DNA from: Sialis fuliginosa
Taxonomy: Eukaryota; Arthropoda; Insecta; Megaloptera; Sialidae
DNA length: 64,000 nt
Direction: 5' to 3'
Assembly (NCBI GenBank): GCA_961205875.1
Contig: OY540810.1
Coordinates: 20,894,001-20,958,000, forward strand
The translations under genes were made by a program, and so were the position numbers. The notes under the pieces were generated by a model. That model was not told the DNA's origin, did not search any database, and saw only the letters and a program-made list of their open reading frames with translations. Position 1 is the first letter of the stretch. The number at the start of each line of letters is the position of its first letter. Positions 34,621-46,300 of this stretch are shown here, piece by piece.

Positions 34621-34745
34621 TAACGAAAGCGGACAAAGGTTCGACAACGGGCAGAGCACGGCCGAACGCGAACGAATACCCTTCTTTGGACTTGCTTGCT
34701 TTCGTCGAAGCTTCCACACTGATTTGTTCGTGTCCGTTGGCTAAT
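34621..34745. other. CpG-rich patch
   Basis: GCACGGCCGAACGCGAACG and GCTTTCGTCGAAGCTTCC give about a dozen CpGs in 120 bases. No frame or repeat partner was found in the window, so it may be unique host regulatory or exonic DNA. Confidence 0.35.
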
Positions 34746-35649
34746 TTACAAAAAAACGTTACTATATTACAAAAGTTACAGTCTTTTTGATTACATTTTT
34801 TTAATTACCTTTTTAATATTATTATAATGGCACCGGACAATCTTTCTATTCTAGATCTAAATTCTACCTTGAAAAATTCCTATCTTTGTTATACTGTTAT
34901 TAATTAGGGATTAGAAACTGACAATTCCGTGTCTTTTGAACAGGTGCAGGTGGTCGGAATTGAATTTTGTTTGCGAATTTTGAAATCTATCTTTTTCAAC
35001 AAAAAAAATTTCGCCAAAAATCGGAATAATTCCAAAAAAGTTTATGGGTGTGCATTTTATGACCAAGCTATGTTATTTCTTTCTGCAATCCAGCATGTGA
35101 TGATAAAAATACGTTTTTGTAGTACTATTTCCAAATGTTTGCTTTTCTCATTGCATACATATATTTCAAGAAAATGCAATTCTATGAAGCGGAAAATTAA
35201 AAATTCCAAACACATTATGTATAAGTAATGTCGCACACTTAAAAAGAAGTAAAATAAAAATGGTGGGTGTATTTAGAAAAGCCGTCATAAATATAACACA
35301 GATAAAAATCTACGTGCATCATGTAAATTTTTGCTTACGAGATTCTACGGTGTGTAATAATAATTATGGACGGACGACAGGTGCATACTGTTTTGGTTCT
35401 GGAATCGTGGAAACGATTACTGATGTATCATACAGTCCGTGTCGCATGGTAGCGTATCAGGTGACGTACTGAATAAACAGAATAAATCAAGCGGATCTTC
35501 TCGTCGTGGAATGTATAACAAAGAAAAAAATAACTGACAGATTTATTTTTAGTTTTAAATTTAGATATATGTATGTATGTATTTATTAGTATATATGTTT
35601 GCATATACGAATATTGTCATATACATAGGCGCCGACTTTTCATTTTACA
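34746..35649. other. AT-rich stretch with unassigned short frames
   Basis: Plus-strand frames at 34929-35228 (99 residues) and 35260-35472 (70 residues) lack any domain signature. Base composition is mildly less A/T-rich near 35360-35500. A host exon cannot be excluded but is not supported. Confidence 0.3.
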
Positions 35650-35960
35650 AATATTAATAAAAAAAACATCTGTCAAGTAAATGCACAGTACTTAATTCAC
35701 CAAAGGTAGTTATTTATTGAACAATTTAAATAAAAACCGATAAAGTGTTCAGACATAGGTATCTTAAAAAAATAAATATGTTGGAATGTCACCCCTCCCC
35801 GTCACACACGATTTGAATCATTTTGAAATGGGACCGTCCTCAAGCCAGACCCAACCAACCAACCAAGTTTCATTAATATCGGTTTAGTGGTTCATGAGTT
35901 ATGCGTGTGACAAGGATTCAGGGAACAGACAGAAAAGACGCAAATGTTGTGATAATAAAT
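35650..35960 (+). repeat. Repeat A, copy 1
   Basis: Shares with 45800-46300 the phrases AAAAACATCT, AATGCACAGT, CAACCAACCAA, AAGTTTCA, GTGGTTCATGAG and GTGTGACAAGGATT. Non-coding dispersed repeat, possibly derived from a LINE or SINE because it carries the tail-like TTTCATTAATATCGGTTTAG phrase. Confidence 0.65.
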
Positions 35961-37819
35961 TCCGTTTATACATTTATGAAATATACGTTACTTATACGGC
36001 GTATGTGAGTTTAAATATTCTGTATGTATATACATATAAATTATTTTATTTAATCTTCGTTTGTTATTTAAGATTTTTAAGTGGACGGGGAAAACAACTC
36101 AAATGAAATTATAATGCCTCTGGTAAAAGTCGTGCCAAACTGTTAAGTACTTCTGGCCCTTATACTAATATTATAAATAGACATATAACGTGTACTTGTA
36201 TATTAAGTATATGTAAAAGTATTTAATAAATATATTTTCCGTATATATTTGAGATATACGAAAAGTGGCAAAGTTCATGTATTTCGCGTATAAGTAAAAT
36301 AAATATTAGAACTTTAGTGTCTAAATTTTTCCGTGTGGGCATGACGGTGAAATTTTCATGACCAGTTTAGAGCTGGAGTGCAAGCATTTTAATTTTTTTA
36401 ACAAAATTAGTCTCTCCCTAAATAAAATCCTTTGTATACGTACATGCATTTGTGTATTGTACAATTTATTCAGGTACTCAAGTATATTATAGTATTTACT
36501 CTAAGTTCAAATGCAAATAAATTATTATTATAACCACTACAATGTTTTATAATTTCCAGCTAACCCGTATTAATAAGTTGCATATGAGAACTTTTATTAA
36601 ATTAAATTTTAATTTTCGTAACTGCTAAATACAAAATGAGTATCCACATAATTCCTGGTCAAAAGCACGTTTTGCAATTTAATACGATTATAAAATAAAT
36701 TAGTTTTCATAACATCCGCAAAAGCGCACTTGTTTGAAAATATTCATTTTAATTGTAATCAACGTATACAACAAATACTGTTATTCAAAATTCATTAGAA
36801 ATCAAGTGATTCACCTGGTAAATGTATAATATTATTCTTTAATTATATACTTGTAATTTAAATGCGTATTTAAATACAAATTACATATATTAACTAGAAT
36901 TTGCAATTCGTTTATAATTGCAAATCAGGTTTATATCTAATCGATAATATTTAGATGCTTAATTTCTTATACTATCTAATTTTCCTATATTAATTTAAAT
37001 GTCAGCAACAATTGTAGTATTTATATGTAATAGTTTAATGATATGTTCATTTTTTGTTTACATATTCATTATTTTTAAACATTACCTAAATTATTGGTTA
37101 AGTTAAATGAATTTTAACGAAATAAATATAATTTGCACATACGTACATATTTAATTTACTGATCTATAATTTTTTTATAACTAAAATTAAAACAGTCTAA
37201 TAATATTTGTATAGTTATAAAATAAAGGTAGATTTTTAATTTAAATTCCCTATTAAAACTTTTTGTTGTAGCCTAGTATATATACTGTGTGTGTTCTTTT
37301 GTATAATATAATATAAACAGGATATGAATAATTATAATTATCTAAATATAGTACTTGCGTTATTATCATGCTAGAATACATGTTTCTTTTTTATAAATAT
37401 TTATTTGAAAATTTACAATTCCTTTAAAATATACATTTAAGAAAATACAAATCATTAATAATTTCATGCCAACAAATATGTTTCAATAGTTGATAGATAT
37501 CTCTATTGTAATTATTTATAAAAAAATATATATGAAAAATATCTTTCCATTTTTGGGTTATATGTATATAAGACTATACAACATACTTAATATTGATAGT
37601 TTTTAGAATTTTTTATGTCTGCCAGAAATTCACAATTGATAATTTTGTATAAAATTGAATATGACTCTCAATGGCAGGTGTGATGTTAATGATTTTGAAA
37701 GTCTAAGACCCTTATAAGTATTAGTTTAGGCTAAATGATAATTGATATAAGGTAGACTGGTATTAGAGAAAATTTATAATTTATCTATTCCAATAAAAAG
37801 TTATATATTTCTGTAATTT
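35961..37819. other. AT-rich stretch, nothing recognised
   Basis: No supported gene or repeat. Confidence 0.4.
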
Positions 37820-37960
37820 AACCAACAGATTATGTCAGGTACGTGATAAAAAGAATATAATTGATTTTTCTTTTAAATAAAAATTGATGTGATTCAATTT
37901 CTCTATAATATTTTAAACTATATTATAGCTCCATAAATTTTTAAATATATGTTTGTAATT
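37820..37960 (+). repeat. Possible diverged Helitron-like module
   Basis: ATTATGTCAGGTACGTGATA followed by AT-rich sequence resembles the GTCAGG-GCGTG modules at 30397-30950. The match is short, so the relation is tentative. Confidence 0.3.
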
Positions 37961-38610
37961 TATGAAACTGCAATGTAACGAGTAGTCAGTAGCGTTGATA
38001 ATTATTTTGTACAATACATAAAAGAACAACAATCAAATGTAATAAATAAAAATATTAATATTTCTATATTTAAAATTGGTATATTCATTTAAATAATACT
38101 ATGTAGATACATTTGAAATTATTGAATTTAAATTTTAAATTAGATGGCATTATACTTGTGACCCATTGAAGTTTGTCACATTGCCAATTCATTTGATCCG
38201 CCATTCATTCCGATTCGAATTGTTTCATATAAACAATTATATTTAGCTCGCGGTTCGGTGAGGACAAAACGTATATAAATTAAATTCAGCGGCAATTCGA
38301 AATTCGAAAAATCTTCATTGTACGAAACGTTTGGCACCGCGGCAAGCATTGTTCAACGATACACCTATTTGCATTCCACAGAATATATCTGTAACAATGA
38401 AATCATTAACTCAATGGGAAATATGTCGTCATTTTTGTTGTTGGAAAACAAAGCTCTTGTACTCGTACGTATTAATAGAAAAGTCAAATTTATCGAAATA
38501 TTCGAAAACAAAAATAGGTGTATATTTCATGTCTGTTTTAAAAGAAAATCAATTTAACGTAAATATTTTTTTACTATATTTCAGAAAGGTAATTATTTTA
38601 GCAATTTATT
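37961..38610. other. AT-rich with a GC-richer spot at 38170-38350
   Basis: GTATATAAA at 38271 lies upstream of two overlapping frames (38318-38557 and 38331-38621), but initiator spacing is poor and the peptides are unrecognisable. No gene is called. Confidence 0.3.
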
Positions 38611-38614
38611 GCAT

Positions 38615-38845
38615 TTTTTAATCAGTGAATAGTCACTGATGATTAGTAATTATACCCTACTCTGCATTATGAAATAATATTGAGTAAGTCACTGCTAATC
38701 AGTGGATAATAACTGAATAAATCAGTAGATTATTGTTGCAGGTAGTCTCAATATGGCCAAAATCACTGGTTTATCAGTGAGTATTGGTATAGACCACTGT
38801 TTTTCTGTGACTTTTATGTTCACTGAAGGAATTTTCATTGATTTA
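38615..38845. repeat. Cluster of CAGTG/CACTG motifs in both orientations
   Basis: About nine ATCAGTG- or CACTGAT-like words occur in 230 bases, including the perfect hairpin ATCAGTGAATAGTCACTGAT (about 38621-38640). Such clusters resemble subterminal binding sites of a hAT-type MITE. Outer ends were not identified. Confidence 0.55.
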
Positions 38846-38889
38846 TTTTAAGAAAGTGAGTACTTACGTCATAAAATACATTATATATC

Positions 38890-38975
38890 TCTAAATTTAA
38901 CTTTTATAGGTTCAAGAGTTTGAGTTGGACGTGATAAGTAGTCACTAGGACTTTTATTTTTATATATGATAAGTA
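38890..38975 (+). repeat. SINE-like 3' tail fragment
   Basis: AGGTTCAAGAGTTTGAGTTG, then GTCACTAGGACTTTTATTTT matches in order the better copy at 59815-59890 (AGGTCCAGGGGTTTAAGCTG, then TCAGGACTTCTC). Partial copy. Confidence 0.5.
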
Positions 38976-39530
38976 AAATAAACCCAGCCATCAATATATT
39001 ATTTTAATCCAGTAGAACAGAAAATCACTGGACCAACGATAGAAATAAAAAATAGTTTTTATTCAGCAGATTTGCAATCATTCAACTAGTTTGTTGAATA
39101 GACAGACAGACTGACAGACAGTAGATACGACTAACTCTTTTAATTCTCAGCAAAAAAACTGTATTTTATAATATATTATTATAATAATCGGATTAGAATG
39201 ACACATATCGATTTTTTACCGAACCGACAAAAAAAGCAAACGTGTGAAATTTCATTTCTTTCATACCATTCGGTTAGTTTATCGGACAGACCGACAGACA
39301 TGCATATTTTTCGGATTGTAGGAATCAGGTTCATTTAAAATTGAGCAAGGTTACTTTTTTAACCAAAACCAATTCTTTTCTTAACACACTGACATGGCCA
39401 AAAGTAAAAAACACTTTAAGATATTCGTAAGCAAGGACAATTCAATTCCACAATCCTCTCCAATAAAACAACACACACTTAAAATGCAACAATTCTCGCA
39501 TGTGTTGAAATAACAAAATGGAATCCTGAT
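38976..39530. other. AT-rich stretch with two CAGACAGAC-type tracts
   Basis: GACAGACAGACTGACAGACAG (about 39100-39121) and GGACAGACCGACAGACATGC (about 39283-39303). Such tracts terminate several insect dispersed repeats, but no family is assigned. Confidence 0.35.
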
Positions 39531-39750
39531 CGTACGAAACGTTGGCATTAGCGCGCATCGGCCGTTTCGCCGCATTCCAACAAGGATGACAATAAAATGT
39601 TTGACTGAACGCTACGTGTCTTCCCCGCTATTTTAAATTGTTGTTTAGCTCTCTGGTTGTAGAAATTCGTGCTCAATGGTGTATGTACAACGTACAAAAC
39701 AAACATGCCAGAACAAATAAATGTCGTGGGCTCTCTCGCGAGTACCAGGT
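39531..39750. other. CpG-rich patch
   Basis: CGTACGAAACGTTGGC and GCGCGCATCGGCCGTTTCGC give about ten CpGs in 60 bases; a further GGCTCTCTCGCGAGTACCAG follows. The minus-strand 88-residue frame across it is not recognisable. Possibly host promoter or exon. Confidence 0.35.
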
Positions 39751-39776
39751 GTGTGTGTGTGTATGTATGTGTGTAG
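39749..39776. repeat. GT microsatellite
   Basis: Interrupted GT/GTAT tract of about 28 bases. Confidence 0.8.
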
Positions 39777-39957
39777 TTGTAGTTAGGTCTTTTACCTAAC
39801 TGATGAGACTGCATATATCACGGTGTAAAAGTTTAGTTCTTGTCGTTTGCCAAATTGCTCTTTGTTAAATGATTCGATAAATGTTTTGTTGTGAATAAAA
39901 TTGTTTTCTTCGTTTTTCGATTAGATATCCGTAGACTCATGAATTAACTTTACAAAG

Positions 39958-40331
39958 TGATTCCAAGTTGATTAAGACATAGGAAATTTAACATGGTGGC
40001 AATTAGAAGTGTTGTAGTAACCTTTGGTCAAATTTAACGATGTGTGATTGGTGCATTTTGAAATGCCGCCACAAAATTTAATAAAATAGTCATTAATTAG
40101 TAGTCAAAAATATTATTTTAATTTTATCTAGAATTTACTTTAATAAATTTCATTAATGTATTTTGTTGTTGAAAACAAAATACTGTTGATTAATTTAAAA
40201 TTTATCAGTTAGTTTCGAGGCGGCATTTCAAAATGCACCAATCACACATCGTTAAATACCAAAGGTTACTACTCTACATTTCTAATTGTTCCCATGTTAA
40301 ATTTCCTATGTCTTAATCAACTTGGAATACA
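39958..40331. mobile_element. Foldback MITE B, complete copy
   Basis: Arms of about 110 bases (39958-40070 and 40219-40331) are inverted repeats, for example TTCCAAGTTGATTAAGACAT against ATGTCTTAATCAACTTGGAA, with CATTTTGAAATGCCGCC at the inner edge and its complement on the other side. The spacer is AT-rich. A truncated copy lies at 25072-25169. Confidence 0.8.
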
Positions 40332-40376
40332 CTGTATAGTAACTAGTGAAAGTTCTTGAAGTACGAGCACCAAATA

Positions 40377-40700
40377 GGCAGGGCCGTAACTAGAGTCTCG
40401 GAGGCCCCGGGGTAACAAGTGACCAAGATATTTTTTTTTGTTGCCAGCTTCAATTTTCCACTTATTACTAATTTTAATTTTAATGACCTTTTCAATCAAT
40501 CAAAGTTCACCTTAATTGCTGCAAGGACTCCCTACTCTACGGTAAAAAAATATAAAACCTGGGTAAAAAACCAATATATTTATTGTATATTATTATTAAA
40601 TAATCTACTAGTTATACATTTTTAGTAGGTGTCATTTTTAACAAAATATAAAAAAAAATGAAAATTAAAGACAAAAACAAAACCCTATGTGTTCCTGATT
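40377..40700. other. Repeat-like stretch starting CAGGGCCGTAACTAGAG
   Basis: GC-rich start (GAGGCCCCGGGG) resembling common arthropod transposon debris, then AT-rich DNA. No coding potential. May be the 3' flank of the transposase relic that follows on the minus strand. Confidence 0.3.
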
Positions 40701-40727
40701 ACCCGATTAGCATGGGGTAGTCACGAA
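40687..40727. repeat. Hairpin downstream of the transposase relic
   Basis: TGTTCCTGATTACCC and GGGGTAGTCACGAACA are imperfect reverse complements (about 13 of 15) around a short loop, located just past the relic's stop codon on the minus strand. Confidence 0.5.
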
Positions 40728-40744
40728 CAGTGGAATAATTAAAC

Positions 40745-41083
40745 CTAATTAGTACAAAATTCACAGCAAAAGCCTCTGGATGTACTTTGAACACTGGTAC
40801 ACTAATTATTATATGCCCATAAATTGCACTCAATGCACATTATCCAGTCTTCAACAGAAGGATTTTGATATTTTTCATTATAATATCAAAAATAGTTAAG
40901 TATTTTCTTTATCAATATCTTTCTTCCTCTTTTTTTACTTGGCACGATTCCTCGCCCTTTTTAGTTTTTATCAGTATTTTTTTACAACATTCGGAATTGC
41001 CCCATTTAATTAGTTCGTCATTACCCTACGAGTTTTTTTTAGGATTATTTAATAAACAAGTTGTACTACCGCCGCCATCTTGA
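40745..41083 (-). pseudogene. Relic of a pogo-like transposase C-terminal zinc finger
   Basis: Read on the minus strand, one frame gives NEKYQNPSVEDWIMCIECNL then WA, and a neighbouring frame gives CTSVQSTSRGFCCEFCTN followed by a stop (40745-40747). Together they show the E-x-W-I-x-C-x-x-C-x-x-W-A...C...F-x-C-x-x-C pattern found at the C-terminus of many arthropod pogo/Tigger-like DDE transposases. There is a frameshift between the two parts, an in-frame stop ahead of the first, and the expected leading Cys pair is replaced by Tyr. Upstream codons are Lys/Glu-rich, like the linker in that family. The catalytic domain was not found. This is a dead DNA-transposon fragment. Confidence 0.55.
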
Positions 41084-41360
41084 AAAAATGGTGTACGAGT
41101 TACATTTTTCCATAGTTTTTCGCGTTTTTCTCTGAAACCGTTCATTTTACGAAGACTTTTTTATAGAACATAAAATTTTCTTTTAAAAATTAATCCAAGG
41201 CCGTTAATATTGGTTTAATAGTAACACAAGCAGTGCAAATCATAGAAAACGGAGAAAATAAAGTTTTACGTATTTTTTTCAATTTTACTTGTCTTTCGAT
41301 GCTATCACGATAATTTTATATGTACATTTTATGAAATATAATATTAAGTATTAATGTACG
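41084..41360. other. AT-rich stretch, nothing recognised
   Basis: No frame or repeat identified. Confidence 0.4.
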
Positions 41361-41363
41361 TAG

Positions 41364-41466
41364 GTACCTATATTAATAAATAATTTAGTTTACTTTGTTT
41401 GTAAATGTACCTATATTAATAAATAATTATTTATTAATATAGGTACATTAATAAACAAAGTAAACT
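41364..41466. repeat. 80-base near-perfect palindrome beside its own template
   Basis: 41387-41426 and 41427-41466 are reverse complements over 40 bases with two or three mismatches and no spacer. The segment GTACCTATATTAATAAATAA also occurs just upstream in direct orientation (about 41364-41383). The pattern fits a replication template switch rather than transposition. Confidence 0.85.
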
Positions 41467-42872
41467 CTACTCGTTTTCTTTTTAACAATAAGTGTTCTGC
41501 ATTTCATGGTAATCGGTTAATGCATACCTACTTCCAGACTTCACTACTTTAAATATCGTTTTAAATTACCATCTAAACTATGATAAAGCGTGCGAATTGG
41601 GATTTGCATTTAAAGCTCTGCTGTGTGTTGATAAAACTTTAAATTAAAATAGTGATTAATGGTTTCTTTTAACATATCGTAAGAAAATACTCATTTACTA
41701 TTCCTAAAGAGAGCATTTATAAAAGTTCATTCTTTGTTGCAGGTTTTGATTTAACATATTTGAATATTAAAATACCACATTATGTGATTTGAACATAGAT
41801 TTTTATTAGCATATTAATAGTATTTTAATATTCATAAAGTTGGGAATATGCATGCGTTTATTATTTGCTTTTTAATGTTATAATTATTAGCTAATAAAAA
41901 TTGTGATAAATTCAGAATATATGTATATACAAATATTTAATAACTGAATAAATTATTTGTATACAAATTTGAATCAATAGTAAACGTACTAGGGATGTTT
42001 ATTTATATTTAGATTGTAAGTTCACATACAAATACATACAATTTTACGAAACTGTACACCAAAACGATTCCAGCATTTTTCCCAAACGTATTTCTATGAA
42101 TATATATCATAGACAGAGAAATACGAGTATCTATTTGATGGTTAAAAATCTATATTTCTGTTAAAGTATTTTCACTGAAATTCTTTTAACTTTATAAGTA
42201 ATTTCAAATAACTGATATTTATTTTAAGACACGAATGATATGTCGCTTACTTTTTGGAGCGTATTATTGCGCTCCGCACAGGTTTTTATTTAGTGTGTTA
42301 ATTATGGATCCTATAAATACCTAGTATTTCCTTGTCCAAGCAAAATAAACTGTTCTTAGTTTCTTTGTATTTTTTTTATTTCTTGAGTTTTATATATTTA
42401 TAATTGTAATTAAATCAATATAATGCTATTCTAAATTTTATTATCACATCAAATAATCAATAATTGTCTACAAATACCAATATTTTTGGTATTAATAGTT
42501 AATATTAATTTATTACTAGAAAACGATCAACTTTGAAAAGTGCAAAAAAATATTTATTTTCATTTAATTACCCTACAATTTGTATTAGATCAAAATAAAC
42601 ATTATTTGGTTTTTGTACTTTTCTCTAATTTTCAAAGATAAAAATAAAAATTATAAATATTTTATTAATTTGTTAATTGTTTTGGAAAACCAAACATTTA
42701 AACCTGAAATAATCAAAATAAAAATTACGATATTGAAAATATTGGGAACAAATACTGAATCTTCTTTTATTTAACCATCATTATGTACCCAGATATATAG
42801 ATATACATAGTATTGTATAAACAACTATATCTAGAATACAATATACTGTATCAAATGTCCAGTTGAAACATA
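41467..42872. other. AT-rich stretch with one short hairpin
   Basis: GGAGCG (42256-42261) pairs with CGCTCC (42270-42275) around TATTATTG. No gene supported. Confidence 0.4.
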
Positions 42873-43415
42873 CAGGGTGGGAAATTTAAAGTGTTGCAGA
42901 TTTTTATCTCAGAACCACTGCATATTTGAAAAAAATACCTATACCGAAGAATGATTGGTTGTGAGGGAGTAATCGAATAGTAATATTTATTTGTTATTTT
43001 AACGTGATCTTCATGGATATTTTTAAGTTAACATTATTTTTTTAAATCGGAACCTATAATTTTTATTTAGTATTCTTCTTCTACGTGAAAAACACGAAAC
43101 TTTCATCAAAACTTTTTTTTGAACAACTTAAACTTTCCAAGATATCTAACAAAATAATTCGAGATTTTGGACTTTCAAGATTTTTTTACTCAGAAACCAT
43201 AAACTTTAGAAAAAAAGACACAAAAAATATTTATTTTGATCTAATAAAACTTGAAAAAAATACGCAATGTTAAAAAAACCTAGAATAATTCTCCAAGTTT
43301 GATTGAACTAAAGTAAATATTTTTTGTGTCTTGTAATTTTTCTCTAAAGTTGATTTTTTCAAATATGCGATGATTCTGAGATAAAAATCTGTAACACTTT
43401 AAATGCCCCACCCTG
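42873..43415. mobile_element. 543-base TIR MITE with CAGGGTGGG ends, TA duplication
   Basis: The left end CAGGGTGGGAAATTTAAAG and the reverse complement of the right end (CAGGGTGGGGCATTTAAAG) begin inverted repeats of about 65 bases sharing CAGATTTTTATCTCAGAA and GCATATTTGAAAAAA. TA lies on both sides (42871-42872 and 43416-43417). This fits a Tc1/mariner-type MITE. Short internal frames on both strands are by-products of the arms. Confidence 0.85.
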
Positions 43416-45799
43416 TATAAGCATTGTTCCGAGAATCGTAACATATTTTTTGAGATCAGAAAAATATAAAAAGAAGCAGTCACTTATAGCTTTTCACACG
43501 TATTGACATTCCACAGTTCAGCACTTCTATACATTTTGTAATTTCTATATAAAATATAACTCAATACTGTGTTGTCAATTAAATGTCAAATTTATTTCTT
43601 CTATCTTGCAAAAGCTGGATTGAGCCAATTCTCAAGTAACACTTCGTATAATAATACAATAAACTACAGTGGCTACTGCAATACTTTTTATACATTATTA
43701 TACGCAGAAACAAATATCTTGAAAACGGTTATCTGTACAAAAAATAGTTAGAACAGTTTTAGATAATAGTATTCTCTATAAAATTTATGTATAACATTTT
43801 TTTCTATGTCCCATATTTTTAAAACTATTTGAAAAATAAAAAATAAACATCATATTCCAATTTAGTGATGTTCTTTGAAAATAGTAGGTGCACATCTATA
43901 AGAACTACCAATTTTAAAATGTATGTTTTTGTACATTTCAACATTTTGGCTCTAAAGCATTCAGAGACAGATCGATAGATACACAGACGTCATTAAGATA
44001 ATGGTCATACTCGATTCCGTTGAAATATACGAGTTCGAAATTTTCTATGATTACTATACTTTTTTATTATTATTCCTTGCATGTATAAAAAAGAAAAATA
44101 ATACTAATCTCAAATATACCTACTTTCATACATATGATTTCCACAAGAAAGGAAATTTAATAAAATTAATTTAATACTATTTTGAATTTACTTCTATTTA
44201 TTTGTAATTTGAAGTATCTAATCTTTTTCTTCTTCTTACTTTCTTGGAAGACGCAGACTCTTTGACTATTCTTAATAATAATAATAAATAAACATCGAGT
44301 TTTTCATTTATTCCCTATTATCTAACACCATGGTTTCACATGAGTACCTTCGTTATAGAAACAGGGGTATTACAGAAATGTACACACATCTTCAATACAA
44401 ATCTGTCAGATGACACTGCACACTGCGTCATTATTTGGTTTAGGCACAACGGCCAATCATATTGTTTGTATTAATCTTTTCTTCCCTTTCACAAATTAAC
44501 GAGCTAAGTATATTTGATTGTAGTTTCAATTTGATTCAATCCCCTTTATTAAAGAGCGTGATATGCTGTTATTGTGTAAATAATAAAATAAATATTATAA
44601 AAAAACTTGAGAAGCTGTAATGTTATTTAAAACTTTTTCATTTTATTTTTTTTAGTATTCTATTTTATGTATTCTACCAATGTTGTGATTTCAACCCAAA
44701 AATCCTTGACTCAGGCCACCTTGTTCGTTAACACCTATTATGTTCGACCCATCAACAATTTTCTTCTCTATCTTGTATCCTCGTGACACATTTCAGACTA
44801 ATAAATTATCTACATAAATACTACTGAGCTGTCAAAATACTATATTTAGCCAAGCGGCATGAAGCAGAATAAAAAAAATATAAATTTCCATGCCTAGTAA
44901 ATAAAATGACGTTCTTTAATTGGATACAACTCATAAAGACATACGGTAACTCAAAAATGTTGCTTAGTCGAAGCAACGTTATTGATCAGTGAGCAGATTT
45001 ATGCTGCTAAAGAGACGCAACTCCTAATCAAGCATCTCAAATTCGGGGATTGGTAGGAATTGAAACCGAACGTTAATGAGAAGTGCTAGCAAAACTAACT
45101 AATGTACATACATCTATGATAATTACTAAATTTAATTATAACAATAATATTCAGAGTATTTAACTACGGTAATTTAAGTACCTACGGAAATATAAAATAA
45201 GTTTAACTAAAAAAAGGAAAACTAATGATATTTAAAACTCCTTGAAACAATAGACGTTCACTCGTAAATATATTATGGTAATAAATTCCTCTTTTTATAT
45301 GAAGCCGCTAGAATTTTTATGAACCTTACCCTAATTTATAAGTATTTCGTTCAGATGTCAAAGTTCTATTAATTCATGAGCGCGTCTGTCGTGAAGGGTC
45401 TCAAGAACCAAAGCCCCATAATCCCTTTCCAGTTCAACTAAAATCTTCTTAAGCCTAGACTAAAGATCTTTAAAAATAGTTTACATTTCTCACATCTATA
45501 AATATTATCTAATGGATGGTGATTACACTGAATTAATGTTAACTCGTTTATTTTATTTTGAAATATATTTAATTGGTTTACATATTTTTTTATATTTTAT
45601 CTACGTATCTACTATATACTGAAGATAAAAATAAAAGATATGTATTTAGAAAATAAAAACGAACTGCGAATTTTAGTACAACATTTTACCGATTAAATAT
45701 TTGTCTACATAAATGTTACAACAACGAATAAATGTTTGGATATTTTTTTATATAAAAACATATAAAAATGAAAGGCAATTGATTTCAAAATAAACGCGG
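43416..45799. other. AT-rich stretch with one possible repeat D relic
   Basis: Around 43960-44070 the order of phrases (a CAGA tract, ACACAGACGTCATTAAGATA, TTCGAAATTTTC, ACTATACTTTTTT) resembles repeat D at 48480-48640, strongly diverged. No gene supported. Confidence 0.35.
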
Positions 45800-46300
45800 A
45801 AATTTCTAAATGAAAAACATCTACCAAATGAATGCACAGTGATATTTTTAGTTTATTTTTTTAACAATTTCAATGTAAATTTAAGTTTTTCTGATATGCA
45901 AACGTTAAAGTAAATAACGATTGAAAAAAACAAACGATGATTTTTTTTTAAATTGAGATAAATCTTTCTGGAATATTTTACTATGAAAATGTGGTAACCT
46001 TTATTATAGAAAATTGAATGCTCTACAAAAAGATTCTATAAAAATTTTACGAAATGTCTCATCTCCCCCTTACAAACGATTTTGATGATTTTAATATGGA
46101 ATTATCTTCTAGCCAGATCCAACCAACAAAGCAAGTTTCAGTAATATTAATTCAGTGGTTCATGAGCGTGTGACAAGGATTTAAAGGACTGGCACAAAAA
46201 AGTGTTTTTCATCACCTAAAACAAAAAAATAAAATGAATTTTTTTTCACATAGCTTCTTTTATCTTTCAGTTATTGGAAAGGAAGCAAAATTAGTTTATT
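45800..46300 (+). repeat. Repeat A, copy 2
   Basis: The longest of three copies. It aligns at its left part with 35650 (AAAAACATCT, GAATGCACAGTG), in the middle with 53515 (GGAATATTTTACTATG against GGAATATTTCACTAC), and at the right with both (TCCAACCAAC, GGTTCATGAG, GAAAGGAAGCAAAATTA). Non-coding. Confidence 0.65.

Noticed and set aside
34929-35472. Two plus-strand frames of 99 and 70 residues as host exons
   Set aside because: No domain, no clear splice sites or conservation cue that could be judged from sequence alone.
38318-38621. Overlapping 79- and 96-residue frames after a TATA-like sequence
   Set aside because: No domain signature, two frames equally open, and poor promoter spacing.
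43085-43483. Short frames on both strands in the 543-base MITE
   Set aside because: They fall in the inverted-repeat arms and resemble each other for that reason only.
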